Shown here piece by piece: positions 22,928-35,447 of a stretch of 64,000 bases of DNA (its first letter is position 1; each line of letters opens with the position of its first letter). This stretch comes from Numida meleagris. Lineage: Eukaryota > Chordata > Aves > Galliformes > Numididae. The position numbers were made by a program, and so were the translations under genes. The stretch is taken from NCBI RefSeq assembly GCF_002078875.1, contig NC_034412.1, forward strand, positions 77,809,907-77,873,906, in the 5' to 3' direction. The notes under the pieces were generated by a model. It was not told where the DNA came from. It did no database searches and saw only the letters and a list, made by a program, of their open reading frames with translations.

Positions 22928-23822
22928 AGAATCATAGAACTGCTCAGGTTGGAAAAGACCTTCAAGATCATCAAGTCCAACTGCAACCCAACTATACTAC
23001 CCTAACTCTAACAACCCACCACTAAATCATGTCCCCGAGCACCACATCCAAATGGTTTTTAAACACATTCAGGGATGGTGACTCAACCACCTCCCTGGGG
23101 AGCCTGTTCCAGTGCTTAACAACCCTTTCTGGAAAGAAGTTTTTCCTGATATCCAACCTAAACCTCCCCTGGAGCAACTTGAGGCCATTTCCCCTTGTCC
23201 CCTGTCACCAGTGAGAAGAGACTAGCCTTGCTCTCACTGCAATCACCTTTCAGGTATTTGAAGAGAGTAATGAGGTCTCCCCTCAGCCTCCTCTTCCCCA
23301 GACTTAACAGCCCCAGTTCCTTTAGTCTCTCCTCATAGGGCATATTCTCCAAGCCCTTCACCAGCCTTGTTGCCCTTCTTTGGACCCGCTCCAGCACCTC
23401 CATGTCCTTTCCGTACTGAGGCGCCCAAAACTGAACACAGTACTCAAGGTGAGGCCTCACCAATGCCGAGTACAGGGGCAGGATTACTTCCCTAGCCCTG
23501 CTCACCACATCATTCCTGATCCAAGCCAGGATGCCATTGGCCTTCTTGGCCACCTGAGCACACCGCTGGCTCACATTCAACCGACTGTCCATCAGCACAC
23601 CAAGGTCCCTTCCTGTCAAGCAGCTTTCCAGCCACTCCTCCCCAAGCCTGTAGGGTTGCCTAGGGTTGTTGTGACCAAAGTGCAGGACCCGACACTTGGC
23701 CCTGTTGAACCTCATATGGTTTACCTTGGCCCATTGATGCAGTCTATCCAGGTCCCTCTGTAAAGCCTTTCTATCCTACGGCTCACACTGTCCAGCAAAC
23801 ATACCACCATCATCTTTGATAG
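22928..23822 (-). mobile_element. CR1 LINE, 3' ~0.9 kb
   Basis: The 3' tail in reverse complement (ACAGAATCATAGAACTGC) is at the left. The minus strand then carries the ORF2 C-terminus. It is 5'-truncated near 23822; the sequence beyond is unrelated. No target duplication is evident, as usual for CR1. Confidence 0.95.
23158..23715 (-). pseudogene. CR1 ORF2 C-terminal fragment (open 185 codons)
   Basis: An uninterrupted stretch of the CR1 ORF2 protein downstream of the RT catalytic core. It starts at [15 protein letters not shown] and includes [23 protein letters not shown] and [15 protein letters not shown]. Intact ORF2 encodes an APE-type endonuclease and reverse transcriptase for target-primed retrotransposition; this piece contains neither catalytic domain. 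That 185 codons remain open suggests a fairly young insertion compared with the copies at 10.9 and 12.8 kb. The Met is internal to ORF2 and not a real start. Confidence 0.9.
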
Positions 23823-25599
23823 TAACACACTACCTACATTTAAAAAATTACCTTGAGTTATCCATGTCATGCCTTTCTGTTACTACTTATAAATGCAGTA
23901 CAAGGTATAAAAATTAGTAAAGGGTAAAAGGCTCTATAAGGGCTTTATAGATATAAAAATAAAAAAAATGAAGCAAATCCACATATCATGATATACCTAG
24001 AATTTACCTTCTTTAGATCAAAGATATAAAATGTTGATAATTTGAGGAAACATATATGCAAACATTTACAACATCCCAGTGCCCCAAGTTCAGGCACGTG
24101 ATTCTTCAGAACTTCTTCAGAAGCGTGTAGTACAATGCATAGTAAAGCAACACTTTTTAAAGAAGTTTGTATGAAAGGAGTGTACGGGAAACACTGACAA
24201 TTAATTCACCTTTCACAGAACACCAAAAGTTTATCAGAGATATGTGTATTTAAACAAAGGTTGTATGCTTTACAAAGCATCTTTACTTTCCATTTGATAA
24301 ACAGTGAGGCCTTAATTTGTACATATTCTGCCATTACTATAGCAACAAACTCATCTTGTTAACAGAGGTCATTGCTTCAATGTAAAGTTTATCAAAAGCA
24401 GGTCATGAAGAGAGTTAAAGCTCTTTTAAATCAACAGACAGCAATGAATCTGAAAAACAGGCAAAAAATAAACAAAATTACTGAAAAATTTCTTCTTTTT
24501 GTTTAATTAAATAACCTCCTGTAATTATTGCATGAATCTTTCTGTTACTACAGAATGCAAAATAATTTAATATCATAGATTAGAAAATAATTCTTGATAT
24601 GTATTTTAATAATCCTGTAAAATCAGATTTTATCTGGAGTTATATAGTACTGTTGATATTCTACTTATGGACTGTATGTCTTCAACAAAAACAGCTTTTT
24701 ATATGATGTTCATTGATCATATTACATACTGGTAAACTGTAAAGTAGATCTGCTGATATACATGGTCAAAAAATAAATAATGCTTATTGAATCCGAATTA
24801 TTTTCTACATTATTCTATCCACAGTTTTGAAGCATATTTTAACTGTAAACATAATTGTAATTCAGCCACTGCAAGTGAGGGTTAGAAATTTAATCTAGTA
24901 TAAACTGGAGTTAAATAAGAGATGTTACATATTTTCTTGGATTTTCAATTATATATTTTCTTTATGATTTTATTTTCTTTATCGTTTATATTTTCTCGAT
25001 CACATTATCAATATAATTATTGTATTGTAAACAATAACTATTATTAATAATTGTAAAATCTAAAGTACAATAATGCAAATACTGGTCGAAGAGAAGCTTA
25101 TACAGCGTTATCATATAATCTTCTCAATAATACTTGAAATTTTATACTAGCCGTTAACAGACACACGATATATAATTAACCTGTGGAGACTGCTAACACA
25201 AATCATCAAGATCAATAGATTTACAAAGGATAGTTTTATTACTGCTGCCCAATTAAATCCATAACTTTAATTTGGATTTTACAATTCTTTTTGCAACACA
25301 GAAAGAGAGAATGGAAATGGAATCTGAATAGCTGAGGACAAAAAGGCAGATTTTCAAGTTTTTGAGACTTGAGATATTTTTATCTGTCTCCTCTATTTGG
25401 TTTTACTTCAGTTGGATGTAGTGTCAGCTGAACAGTGGTTGATTTTAAGAACAGAAAAGCTTTATGTGATGAGGAATGCATAAAGTACTTGAGAATCTCC
25501 CTGTAAATGCTGAAGAATGACAAGGGCTTGTTAGAAACAGAGTATTGTATTAAATCAAGCTATGCATATGTAATACTATAAATGTCCTACAACAAACCT
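23823..25599. other. AT-rich non-coding sequence
   Basis: Nothing recognised on either strand. Confidence 0.5.
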
Positions 25600-26877
25600 T
25601 GAAGCTGTTAAGATTTGGGCCAACAAGGCTGACATCCTGGTGGGGGTCTGTTATAGACCAGCTAATCAATATGAAGAGATGGATGAGGCATTCTACGAGC
25701 CGCTGGCAGAAAATGTGCAGTTGTCAGTCCTTGTTCTCATGGGGGCTTCAACTTCCCTGGTATATACTGGAAATACAATACAGAGCAGAAGCAGCAGTCT
25801 AGGAGGTTTCAAGAGTGTATGGAAGATAACTTCCTGATGCAGCTAGTAAGAGAGTATAACAGGGGAGTCATTCTACCAGACCTGCTGTTCACAGAGAAGG
25901 ACTGCTGGGAGATGTGGAGATCAGGAGCTGTCTTGGACAGAGTGACCTTGAAATTGTAGAGTTCTTGATTTTGGTGAAGTCAGGAGGGGGGCCAGCAAAA
26001 CTGCTACCTTGGACTTCCAGAGGACAGACTTTGAACTATTCAGGACCCTGGTAGGTTCCTGAATAGTTCCTGAAACTGCTTGAGATTCAGTCCTAAAGGG
26101 TAAAGGAGTCCAAGAAGGCCTTAAAGATGCAGGAGGACGCTGTCCCCCTGTGCCTTAAAATGAGCTACTGGGGAAGAAGACCTGCATGGAAGAACAGGAA
26201 ATATTTCCTGAGGGTCCAGGAGAAAAAGAAACTACTTCCTGTGAAAGAAGGGATGGGCAACTTGGGAAGAGTAGAAAGAAGTTTTTAGGATATGCAGGGA
26301 GAAAATTAGGCAAAAGCCCAGCTTAAACTCAACCTGATCACTGGGGTAAAAGAGAACAAAATACTTTTTACAAATATATGAACAGTAAGAGGAGGGCTAA
26401 AGAGGATCTTCATCCTTTACTGGATGTGGCAGGGAACTTTATCTCTGAGGATAAGGAAAAGGCTGAGATTCTCAATGCCTTCTTTACGTCAGTCTTTAAA
26501 AGTCAGACCAGTTATCCTCAGGGTACTCTACCCCCTAATATGGAAGACTGGGATGCGGAGCAGTATAAGTTCCCCACTATTCAGGTGGAAACAGTTAGAG
26601 ACCTACTTCTCCATCTGGACTGCCACAAGTCCATGGGGCCAGATGGGATCTACCTGAGGGTGCTGAGGGAGCTGTCAGATGTGACTGCGAATCTGCTTTC
26701 CATCATCTATCAGCATTCCCTATCAGAGAGGTCCCAGGGTAATGGAGGTTTGCCAGTGGGACTCCCATCTACAAGAAGGGTTGTAAGGAGGATTGAGGGT
26801 ACTACATGCCCATCAGCCTGACCTCAGTGGTAGCAAAGGTTGTGGAGCAGATCATCTTGAGTAAGATCACATGGCAA
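25600..26877 (+). mobile_element. CR1 LINE, endonuclease to early RT part
   Basis: Follows CR1 ORF2 order on the plus strand: GVCYRPANQYEEMDEAFYE (about 25640), endonuclease end and linker with several frame breaks, then a 147-codon open frame with MNSKRRAKEDLHPLL, then AEILNAFFTSVF and KSMGPDGIYLRVLREL at the RT entrance, and finally ISLTSVVAKVVEQII-like sequence near 26815-26870. The RT catalytic core is then missing and a 3' UTR fragment begins at about 26878. Confidence 0.9.
26378..26821 (+). pseudogene. CR1 ORF2 fragment (147 codons open)
   Basis: Covers the segment between the endonuclease and the RT fingers. Conserved blocks in order are YMNSKRRAKEDLHPL, EKAEILNAFFTSVFKSQT, MGPDGIYLRVLREL and LLSIIYQHS. 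No catalytic residues of either enzyme lie inside. The frame breaks after this segment, where a following piece in another frame continues the CR1 match. Confidence 0.85.
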
Positions 26878-27088
26878 GTTGCTCCAGGGGAGATCGGGGC
26901 TGGTTGTTAGGAAAAATTTCTTCTCCAAAGAGTGGTCAGGTGGTGGAACATACTTCCCAGGGAGGTGGTTGAGTCACCATCCCTGGAGGTGTTTAAGAAA
27001 CGTTTAGATGTTGTACTAAGGTTCATGGTTTAGTGGGGAAATATTTGTGATAGATGGATGGTTGGACTGGATGATCTTGGAGGTCTTA
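26878..27088 (+). mobile_element. CR1 3' UTR segment lacking its tail
   Basis: Runs from TTGCTCCAGGGGAGATCGGG to GGACTGGATGATCTTGGAGG, the CR1 end region, but stops at GGTCTT without the TTCCAACC...ATTCTATG tail and passes directly into a second CR1 end. Confidence 0.8.
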
Positions 27089-27309
27089 GGTTGGATATAA
27101 GGAAAAAGTCTTCTGCAGTGAGATTGTTGAGGCACTGAAAGAAGTTGCTCAGAAATGTGGTGGATGCCCTGTACCTGGAGACTTTCAAGGCCAGGCCAGA
27201 CCAGGCTCTGAGCAAACTAATCTAGCTGTGGATGTCCCTGTTTATTGTAGGGAAGTTGGATTAGATGACCTTTAAAAGTCCATTCCATGTCTGAAGATTC
27301 TGTGATTCT
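27089..27309 (+). mobile_element. Second CR1 3' end, different subfamily
   Basis: Starts AGGTTGGATATAAGG, continues with AGTCTTCTGCAGTGAG and GGCCAGGCCAGACCAGG, and ends at a proper tail ATTCTGTGATTCTA. It repeats the same functional region as 26878-27088 with a different sequence, so two CR1 ends stand head to tail. Confidence 0.85.
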
Positions 27310-30300
27310 AAAAAGAAGGTCCCCAGTAACATTTCAATTTTTACATATTATTTCAGAAAGAATAATGATGCCCACTAGAAGAGTGGCACTACTGATAGCC
27401 TGAACCTTGTATATTATCACACACACAAATGCATTGAGTATTGTCAAAAGACATCTTTTTTCTTTCTTCTGGCTTTTTCTCTCTGTTATCACAGATTCTT
27501 CCAGAAGGAGAGTTGCTTCAGTGTCTTTCATCTTCTTTTTTCCCTTGTGAAAAGGAATTAAATATAATACTACTGTTGGCTGACCGCTGTCTCCAACCCA
27601 CAAGTACACAGTTTGGGCCTTCCTCTCTTTCAGATTCCTTCCTTTGTGAGTCATTGTTGCCCCCAGGTGCCATTGCTGACACTGGCTTGCCTGTGGCTAT
27701 ATGTTCCTCGTACATATATTTTGACCTACAAACAGTTGTCTGTCACAGGCTTTCTCTTTACTAACATTACCTAGAATTTGTTATGTTGGAGAGGCAGAAT
27801 GTGCTTTCAGCTTTCTTTTAAATTTCTGTGCAGTGTTCAGTGGTGTTTTTGTATTTTCTTTTGTATAGTTAGGATAAAATTAACGAAAAAATCAAAGCAT
27901 CTCTAATGTATATCCAGATAAAGTACACAATAACATAAAATTGAAAATGTTTTTTTCTATCTTTTAGGCTTTTGGGTAGTAGAATTCCAATTTGTGTGAA
28001 AAATTGGTGTAAGACAGAACCAAGTTATATCATTTGGATCAATAATATTTGGTGAAAATTGACTAGATATGAGTTTGAAAAAATACAGTGTTGAGATAAT
28101 AAAGTAGTATTTTGAAATGTTAGAAACAAATGATAAAAGTAAAATATAAGACCACTCACTTGTGAACTCAGTTCTCTTTAACAAATTATCAGTACAGGAA
28201 AAAAAAAGAAATAAAAGGAAAATTTCCAAGCAGAGAATCAAGTATTTGGTAGCAGAATTTGTTTGAGTAAATACCTAGCCCCTTTTTAGTGAAAGGATGG
28301 CTTATTTTATAGTCTATGTCAGTCCAAGATTTGTAAGGCTGGTAATTTACCATCATGAATATTGCAGTATTACAGCTGCATGACGAAAGAATACTTATTA
28401 GTTAAAATGATCAGACATCAAGAAAGTTCTAGTAAAGATATATCACTGGAGTTTGGCACAGCTGAGATGTTGATCACACAACAGCTTATTATGCATTTTT
28501 GAGCAGATCTGTCTGGGAATTGGATATGAGAAGTCAAATAATAATGAGATAATACCAACAAATACAATTATATATATAAAAAGAATTCGGTCTTTGTTAT
28601 ATGCTCTAAGTCATGTTTCTTATTAGTCTGGAAAAGAAGTATAAAAATAATATTCTCTCTCTTTTTTTTTTAAGTTATAAATCTTCATTTAGTCTTCTTT
28701 AAACATAACAATATTTATATAGTTTAGTAGGTATAGTTAACATAGTACCTCGGTTGGATTCTTACCCACATAATCTTAATTGCTATAAAATTCTAAAATA
28801 TTTAATATCTATTGTACTCACTAGTTTTGTCAAATCTGGCAAAAGTTTGCTGAAATTCTAAACAGCCTGCTCATTTTCTATTACAAAATCAAAAATTCTT
28901 GGAGAAAAACAAATAGTAGAAATAGTGTTCTTTTCACCTACCAACATATGAGCTTCTACACAAGAAAGTTCTCAAAAATATTTTCATTATCAGTTGCTAA
29001 TTAGTCCACTGAACTTGTCTATATGAATTATTGTTGTCATGCCTGAATACCCTTGCAAAAATCAAGTAGCAAGGATATATATTTGATGTTTTGTTATTAG
29101 GTAATATTGTTCTCACTTGGAATAATTGGTCTGGAAACATACCGTTATTTATTATTCTGAAAGTGTTGGAGGTACTAAGTTTAAATGTACCTGATTATTT
29201 GGTAAGTTGATTCCAATCAGACTTTAGTCGAAAGGAGGTATTGTGATAGCTGGCAAAACTAAGCACTGTTGCTTCCAGCAAATGTGGGTGAACTATTGTC
29301 ACTAAATAGAATGTTGAACAGATGATCAAAGGCTTTTGAACTGTGGTGAGTCTGCTTGTCTCTGTTCTTCCTTCTACTTCCTCCTCCATGGGTTCCTTAG
29401 GCAAAACTGCAAAGATAAAGTTATTAAGTATAAATAAATGGAGGGATCCTTTCTTGTCCTGATCATTTGTAGACCTTCATCTCCTGTTCTCAAGCTCTCA
29501 TCATTTATTTTCTCAGATGTTACTGCTCCTTTTTTTTCCACTTGTGTTTTAGTTGACCCCACTCTTCCTTTTCTTCATCAAGAAACATCAAGATATGAAC
29601 CCTGCATTCCATGTTACGTGTATGGGTTTTTTGAGGTAGTTCATACTTACACATTTAAGTGATAAAAAAGTGAATTTAAATAAATCCACAAATATGCAGA
29701 TTGTAAACCAGCTTCTCCTACAGTAGAGATAACTAATAATCAAGAATGTTTGCAGAAACTAAGGCATGCTGTAGATTCCTTTGAAACAGTAACAGCTGGG
29801 GGCTTGATCACCTGTACATAGAAATCCATAGTATCTTACTTGTATTAGGATGATTTTATCATTCTTCACTAACTGAATTGATTTAAACCCTAGAGCTCAA
29901 TTGAAGACACAGACTCCATCAGCTTTATCTTCCAGTCAGTGGACTGTCTTTGCCACTGGAAAAAGAACTGTTTATAGATCAGATAAGTACTAAAAACTCA
30001 CCATAAATTTAGTATAATTTGACTTATTTCTTGTACTAAATAATTTCTATATGAAGCATGAGTTCCTGAATAAACAGACATATTAGTAGTCTAAACAATT
30101 CCTCTTTAAAATGCTAATGATTAAAATTGTCATTTTTTATTATTTTCAAATGTTTGATTATTGGTTTCCTTTTACCAGTTTTTACTGTAACAGCAAAAAT
30201 ATGGAACCACAAATAGGGCTGTAAGTGAAAACAGCACTCCCCAATGTATTTCAGATTTGTGACTGACTGATTAAATATTGTAGGTGTGTTCATGGAGAAA

Positions 30301-32198
30301 ATCATGTCAGAGGGCTCTGTGCTGCCATTGTTTTGGATGTATTGAAATAAAATATTTTATGCTTCACAAATGGCTTTCCTCCACATGTACATCCAAAAAT
30401 CATAATGTAAACTATGTATTAAAAAAACAGTTATAACAGTTGACATATTAAGCATGCAAAATACAGGAAGTCAATTTTAGAAATACAACCAACTGAACAG
30501 TGAGTTACTAATCATCTGGTGGGATCTAGCTTAATTACTTACGTTCACCTACTCAAGTAAAACTTTGCTATGAGAGAAAAGAGACTTTACAGTATTATAG
30601 ACAGACACCAAGAACGACTTTTTGCAGAGTTCTGCTCTAATACATAAGTATCTGATTCCATGTAATGATATTATTTTTTCTATTTTTAATTCATTTTTTT
30701 CTCACTCAGAAATGGGATTTGCATTGCAATTGATTTGGTAATCTAGAAAATATTTATTTTCATTTTGCTTGTCATAGTTTGGAATGTAAACTTAATATTG
30801 TCTTTCCTGATAACTAGTGGTTTAAGTAGAAACTTTTGTGGAGCTTAACTGGTTTCTTCTCTGTACCATTCCCATTAATTCAATTCTTCCAGTTCCACTG
30901 ATTTCAAAATACTCTGTAACAAAAGATAGAACAGAAATCTTTGATGGAATTCCTAAAAGTTTGAGCAACACGGAGGCTTCTGTTAAACAGAAATATGCCC
31001 CAGAAATCAGGTTCATTGTCCTATAATCTGAGATCTTGTAGTTTGTACAATTGCTTGTCACATATCTTATTACTTACTGAGTAAAATATAGCCAAACTGT
31101 GACTTAACAGAAAGTACAAAAATTAATAAATCAGAGTTTTAAATAGGCATTATCTTCTCAGTTCAAAAGATTCTGAATCAGATGTTAATCACTATTCTGA
31201 TTAAAAAGTACCTCAAGTAACTGCCAGCTTGAAAATGTAACTATCATGCTCAAAAGTTGTACAGAGAGTTTGCCTTGTGATTTTAGGAACTATTTTTTGT
31301 GGCAGAGAGAATATCTTAAGCTATATTATCGAAGTCTACATCAGAGTGATAACAGGGATTTGCTGGTAGTAGCAGAGCTGCTCTCTGTTTTGAGAGACAC
31401 AGGGTGTTAATGACCTTTTTAGCTAGGTGAGGAGTGTGAAGCATAGTTCATATAGAATTTCTGTCCCATATGTCCTTGATGAATAACAAATTTAGCAAGG
31501 ACATAAGAAACCTCCTAAATAACAACTAGAGTGATAAAAACCAGTAATAGAAATTGTGCTGAAGCAACATTATAATTAATGTAAATGAAGCTGCTCAAAC
31601 AGGGCTTGTTGCCTGTATCAAGGACAAAGAGCTCATTCTCTCTAAGCCACAAAATAAGAATTAAATATACGTTAAAAAAAATGTGTATACGTTACAGGAA
31701 TGAAGGAGTTATGATGGAACTTTTCCTAATATTTAAAATGGATAAGTAAATTAAAATTACATTCGAATGCAGTCAGAATGGATTCACACACAAGATCATG
31801 TACTTATTCAAACGAGGGCCATGAAGGATATGTAAGTTCTTTCAGTTCTTCCTGCTTCACTTCTACCACTTTGTATCAAGCAAGAAGTTATGTCTCATCT
31901 CCTAGTTATTTACTTAATAAAACAGCTGATTGAAAGATGATATTTCCATTTAGCAACACTCTTTGGATTTTCAAATTTGTTTTTAGTTCTGCTCACATCA
32001 TTTTCTTGGAACAGTTTCATACCAAACTACCTGTATGTCATTTGGAACTTCCTGTCTATGTCATTTTCTCACTTCTCTAACTGATGCTCTGTTGTACTCC
32101 ATGACACAGTTTGACAAAATGGTACAGATTTACAAATGCATATTTTCTGAATCTATTCAAGTAAGGTTAATCTTTTTAAACAATACAATATCAGGAGT
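27310..32198. other. Long AT-rich non-coding stretch
   Basis: No gene or transposon recognised. Frames of 60-107 codons (e.g. 27441-27764 and 27334-27654, which overlap on opposite strands) have no family signature and are judged chance. Confidence 0.45.
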
Positions 32199-32335
32199 AT
32201 AGAATCATAGAATCACCAAGGTCAGAAAAGACCTCCAAGATCATCCAATCCAACCATCCACCTACCATCAGTATTTCCCCACTTAAACCATGTCTCTTAG
32301 TACAGCACCTAACTGTTTCCTGAACACCTCCCGGG
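32199..32335 (-). mobile_element. CR1 LINE 3' terminal fragment
   Basis: ATAGAATCATAGAATCACCA followed by AAAAGACCTCCAAGATCATC and AATCCAACCATCCACCTACC is the reverse complement of a CR1 end. About 137 bp, ending at CTCCCGGGATAA. Confidence 0.85.
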
Positions 32336-32810
32336 ATAATTTGGTAATTTTGTTTTCACGTTTTTGGTAAATTAGAACATTATTTTGTTGTCGTGTGCCA
32401 TTCCTGTTGCACATAATTTAGTGGGTTTCTCCTTGCTAAGATTGTCTTTAAAAAAAAATCCATGGTCGGATACAAACTTCAAAACAAAAAAATACTTTAG
32501 AATGAAGTAAGAAAAGCTCTGAATCTTAATGTACATAATATATCCTACAAAGTTCCAGTCTTTAGATACAAGATAAATTCACACTGTTTCTGTTTTTCTC
32601 CAATAGCAGGGCTTCCTATGTGAAATATATCTATGCTCAGGAAGAAAAATAAATTTTTTCTTTGTCTGCACTACAATCTTTGCCAGAGGTAATCTTTTGT
32701 GCTATATTTTACACACAAGTCTCTCAAAAGTTACAGAAATATGATTCAATGGCTTTATTCCATTTCTGTTTGTGCCTTTACATTCTTTACTTCTGAAGTA
32801 TATAAATGAA
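32336..32810. other. AT-rich spacer
   Basis: Nothing recognised. Confidence 0.5.
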
Positions 32811-33334
32811 GGACGCTGCAAAATTAATGCCTCCTATTTTATGATGTCAACTCACGACTTCAGAGGCAGGTGTTGGTGGCATGGCAGTAGAGACTGAACC
32901 TTCCCACCAATATTCCGGTACATTTTGTTGCTGTTTGACAGATTGCAGCAGAGGAGTTGTAAATGATGTCTGACATGGAAGTGCGTTTGAAGCAAAGGTA
33001 TGGAAATGAATTCCTCCATGTGGAAATAATTGCACCCACTGACATTCACTGATGCTTGCTGAACATTTATGGAGGCCAAACATAGGATGTGAACACTGTG
33101 AGGTGGTGGGTGGTGCATTTGAGCAGTGGTTAAATCACCTGCACTGATGTAAATATTTATGAGAGCGGCATGAAGGCTCTTGCTCATCACTGGTGAAAAT
33201 GCATATCTAGGGGTCATGAAAGTTGAAAAATAAAGTTCTGTAGCTGAGAATTTGTTCTAGCAGAGTTGTTGTGCTCATTGTATCTGTTGTAGTTTCCATG
33301 GAAATAAATAGGAGGCATTACTTTCAGTGCAATC
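32811..33334 (+). mobile_element. Galluhop-type mariner copy
   Basis: Ends GGACGCTGCAAAATTAATGC and (reverse complement of right end) GATTGCACTGAAAGTAATGC share the TIR core AATGCCTCCTATTT. TA follows the right end. The interior matches 9494-10051 nearly end to end. A 121-codon minus-strand frame (32852-33217) starting MTPRYAFSPVMSKSLHAALI is open; its upstream half aligns with the shorter frame in the 44057 copy. I cannot identify catalytic residues of a mariner transposase in it. Confidence 0.7.
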
Positions 33335-33359
33335 TACATATATTAAGTACTTCTGAAAG

Positions 33360-33514
33360 TCTGCTGTAGCAGTCACCCCACCTTCGTACTTATTTCCATG
33401 TCAGATGCCATTTTGTCAGACTGCCCCTCTGCTGACATCTATTGTACAGCAACAAAATTTAGCAGAACTTCATTTAGCATAATAATACAGGAGACACTGC
33501 TTTTGGAGCAGCCC
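33360..33514 (-). mobile_element. Mariner fragment, inverted relative to its neighbour
   Basis: Read on the minus strand from 33514: GGGCTGCTCCAAAAGCAGTG, then TTTTGTTGCTGTACA and GCAGAGGGGCAGTCT, matching the left part of the mariner at 9494. The other end is lost near 33360. It sits 25 bp from the right end of the 32811 copy in opposite orientation. Confidence 0.6.
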
Positions 33515-33527
33515 TTATAAACTGGAA

Positions 33528-33670
33528 GGAGTCATTGACTCCCTTGAAGGTAGAGAGGCATTGCAGAGAGATGACAAATTAGAGAGCCAGGCAATCACCA
33601 TCCACATGAAGTTCAACAAGAGTGACTTTCTGCACCTGGGATGGGACAACCATTCCTGCTTCTATCATCT
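33528..33670 (+). mobile_element. CR1 ORF2 fragment
   Basis: GGCATTGCAGAGAGATGAC, AACAAGAGTGACTTTCTGCA and CCTGGGATGGGACAACC correspond to the CR1 segment encoding MKFNKS...LHLGW. A 90-codon frame (33561-33833) begins here, but only its first third resembles CR1; the rest is unidentified. Confidence 0.65.
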
Positions 33671-34721
33671 GGCAATGAATATCCAGGCTCCCAACCTGTA
33701 TGATTTAACAGTGTACGATGAGAAGCAAGAGGACATGATGTACATGAGGAGAAAAGACTTTTCCTTCAAAAAATTTAACATTCCTTCACAGATACTGATA
33801 CTTCACATCTCTAACACTGATAATAAAGAATGAGTTGTCAGAAACAAGGAGATAGGAAGATAAGTTGGAATTCAGACTGTACAGTCTTTCTCTGGCTTAC
33901 TACCTAAGACTTCAGAATACTAGGTAAGCTCACTGACATTCCCTTGTCACCTGAACTTGTCACCTGTATGTAACATTTTCAAAACTACTTCAGAATAAAA
34001 GTTATTTTGAAACCGTTGTTGCAATGTATGGATCACGTTGTTCTCCTAGAATATTAAATGTATCAGATAAACTGACTTTGAAGATCTGCTGAATAAAACG
34101 TTCTTTGAAGAGCCAACAAAACTCACATACACCTCAGATGAAAACTCCAATCTTGTAACTTTGACATGTTCTTTGATTCTCTTAGAAAAGTTGCCCTGGC
34201 CCTAGTCTGAGTTACAGAGGAAAGCAAGTCTGTATAACAATAGTTGGAGATTCTACCAGCACTTTTTTTTTTCTGTAGTTACAGAACCAAAGCAAATGGG
34301 GGAAGGGAAGAGGTTGTTTTCATTGTGATGGTACACTGATTCAACAATTTGCATCTTCTTTTTTCAGATGTAAGTGGTGTCAGGACATACAAAGCAGTAA
34401 AGGAACAAACACATTGTTACAATGTTACAATGTTTAAAATGACATTTAAGAACGTGCCAAACAGTTGCACAGAGGAGCAGTCACAGATTTTAGATCCTGT
34501 AACACTTAGAAGTAAATAAATATTACTCAGGAACATAGACATGACCTCCATAGAAACTTCTATCTAGATGAATGACCAGCAGTACACTTTCAAATCTCCC
34601 AGTAGCCCCCACTTTCTGTGCTTATCTTTGTATCGTGCTCCAGTGTGCATGAACTAGATTCCCTACAGATTAAATTAAACTACAATACATGCTCCAAGAG
34701 CTGAAGTGGTGTGTTCTTGAT
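33671..34721. other. Non-coding sequence
   Basis: Nothing recognised beyond the tail of the chance frame ending at 33833. Confidence 0.45.
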
Positions 34722-34801
34722 TTCACAGAGTCACAGAATTGTAGGGGCTGGAAGGGACCTCCAGAGATCAAGAGACCAACCCCCCCGCCAAAGCAGGCTC
34801 C

Positions 34802-35441
34802 CTACAGCAGGCTGCATAGGTAGGTGTCCAGGCAGGTCTTGAACATCTCCGGAGAAGGAGACTCCATAACCTCTCTGGGCAGCCTGTTCCAGTGCTCTGT
34901 CACCCTTACTGTGAAGGAGTTATTAAACATATTCGTGCGGAACTTCCTATGCTTCAGCTTGTGGCCATTTCCCCTTGTCCTATCACCACACAGCACCACA
35001 CAGCACTGAAAAGAGTCTGGCCTCATCCCTTTGCCTCCTGCAGCTTAGATAATTATAAACATTAATAAGATCCCCTCTGAGTCTTCTTTTCTCATGGCTG
35101 AACAGACCCAGGTCACTCAGTCTTTCCTCATAAGAGAGGTGCTCCAGGCCCTTTATCACCTTTGTGGCCCTCTGCTGGACTCTTTCCAGGAGATCCCTGT
35201 CTTTTTTGCACTGGAGAGCCCAGAACTGGATGCAGTACTCCAGGTGAGGCCTGATCAGGTCAGAGTAGAGGGGGAGGATCACCTCCCTTGACCTGCCGGC
35301 CACACTCCTTTTAATGCACCCCAGGATCCCATTGGCCTTATTGGCCACCAGGGCACATTGCTGGCTCATGGACAACCTGTCATCCACTAGGACCCCTAGG
35401 TCCCTCTCTGCAGAGCTCCTTTGCAGCAGGTCACCCCCCAA
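34802..35441 (-). pseudogene. CR1 ORF2 C-terminal relic
   Basis: Two overlapping minus-strand frames (34983-35441 and 34802-35026) continue ORF2 after the RT core: [65 protein letters not shown], then after a frameshift near 35000 [18 protein letters not shown]. It belongs to the same insertion as the RT relic at 35448-36095. Confidence 0.9.
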
Positions 35442-35447
35442 CCTGTA

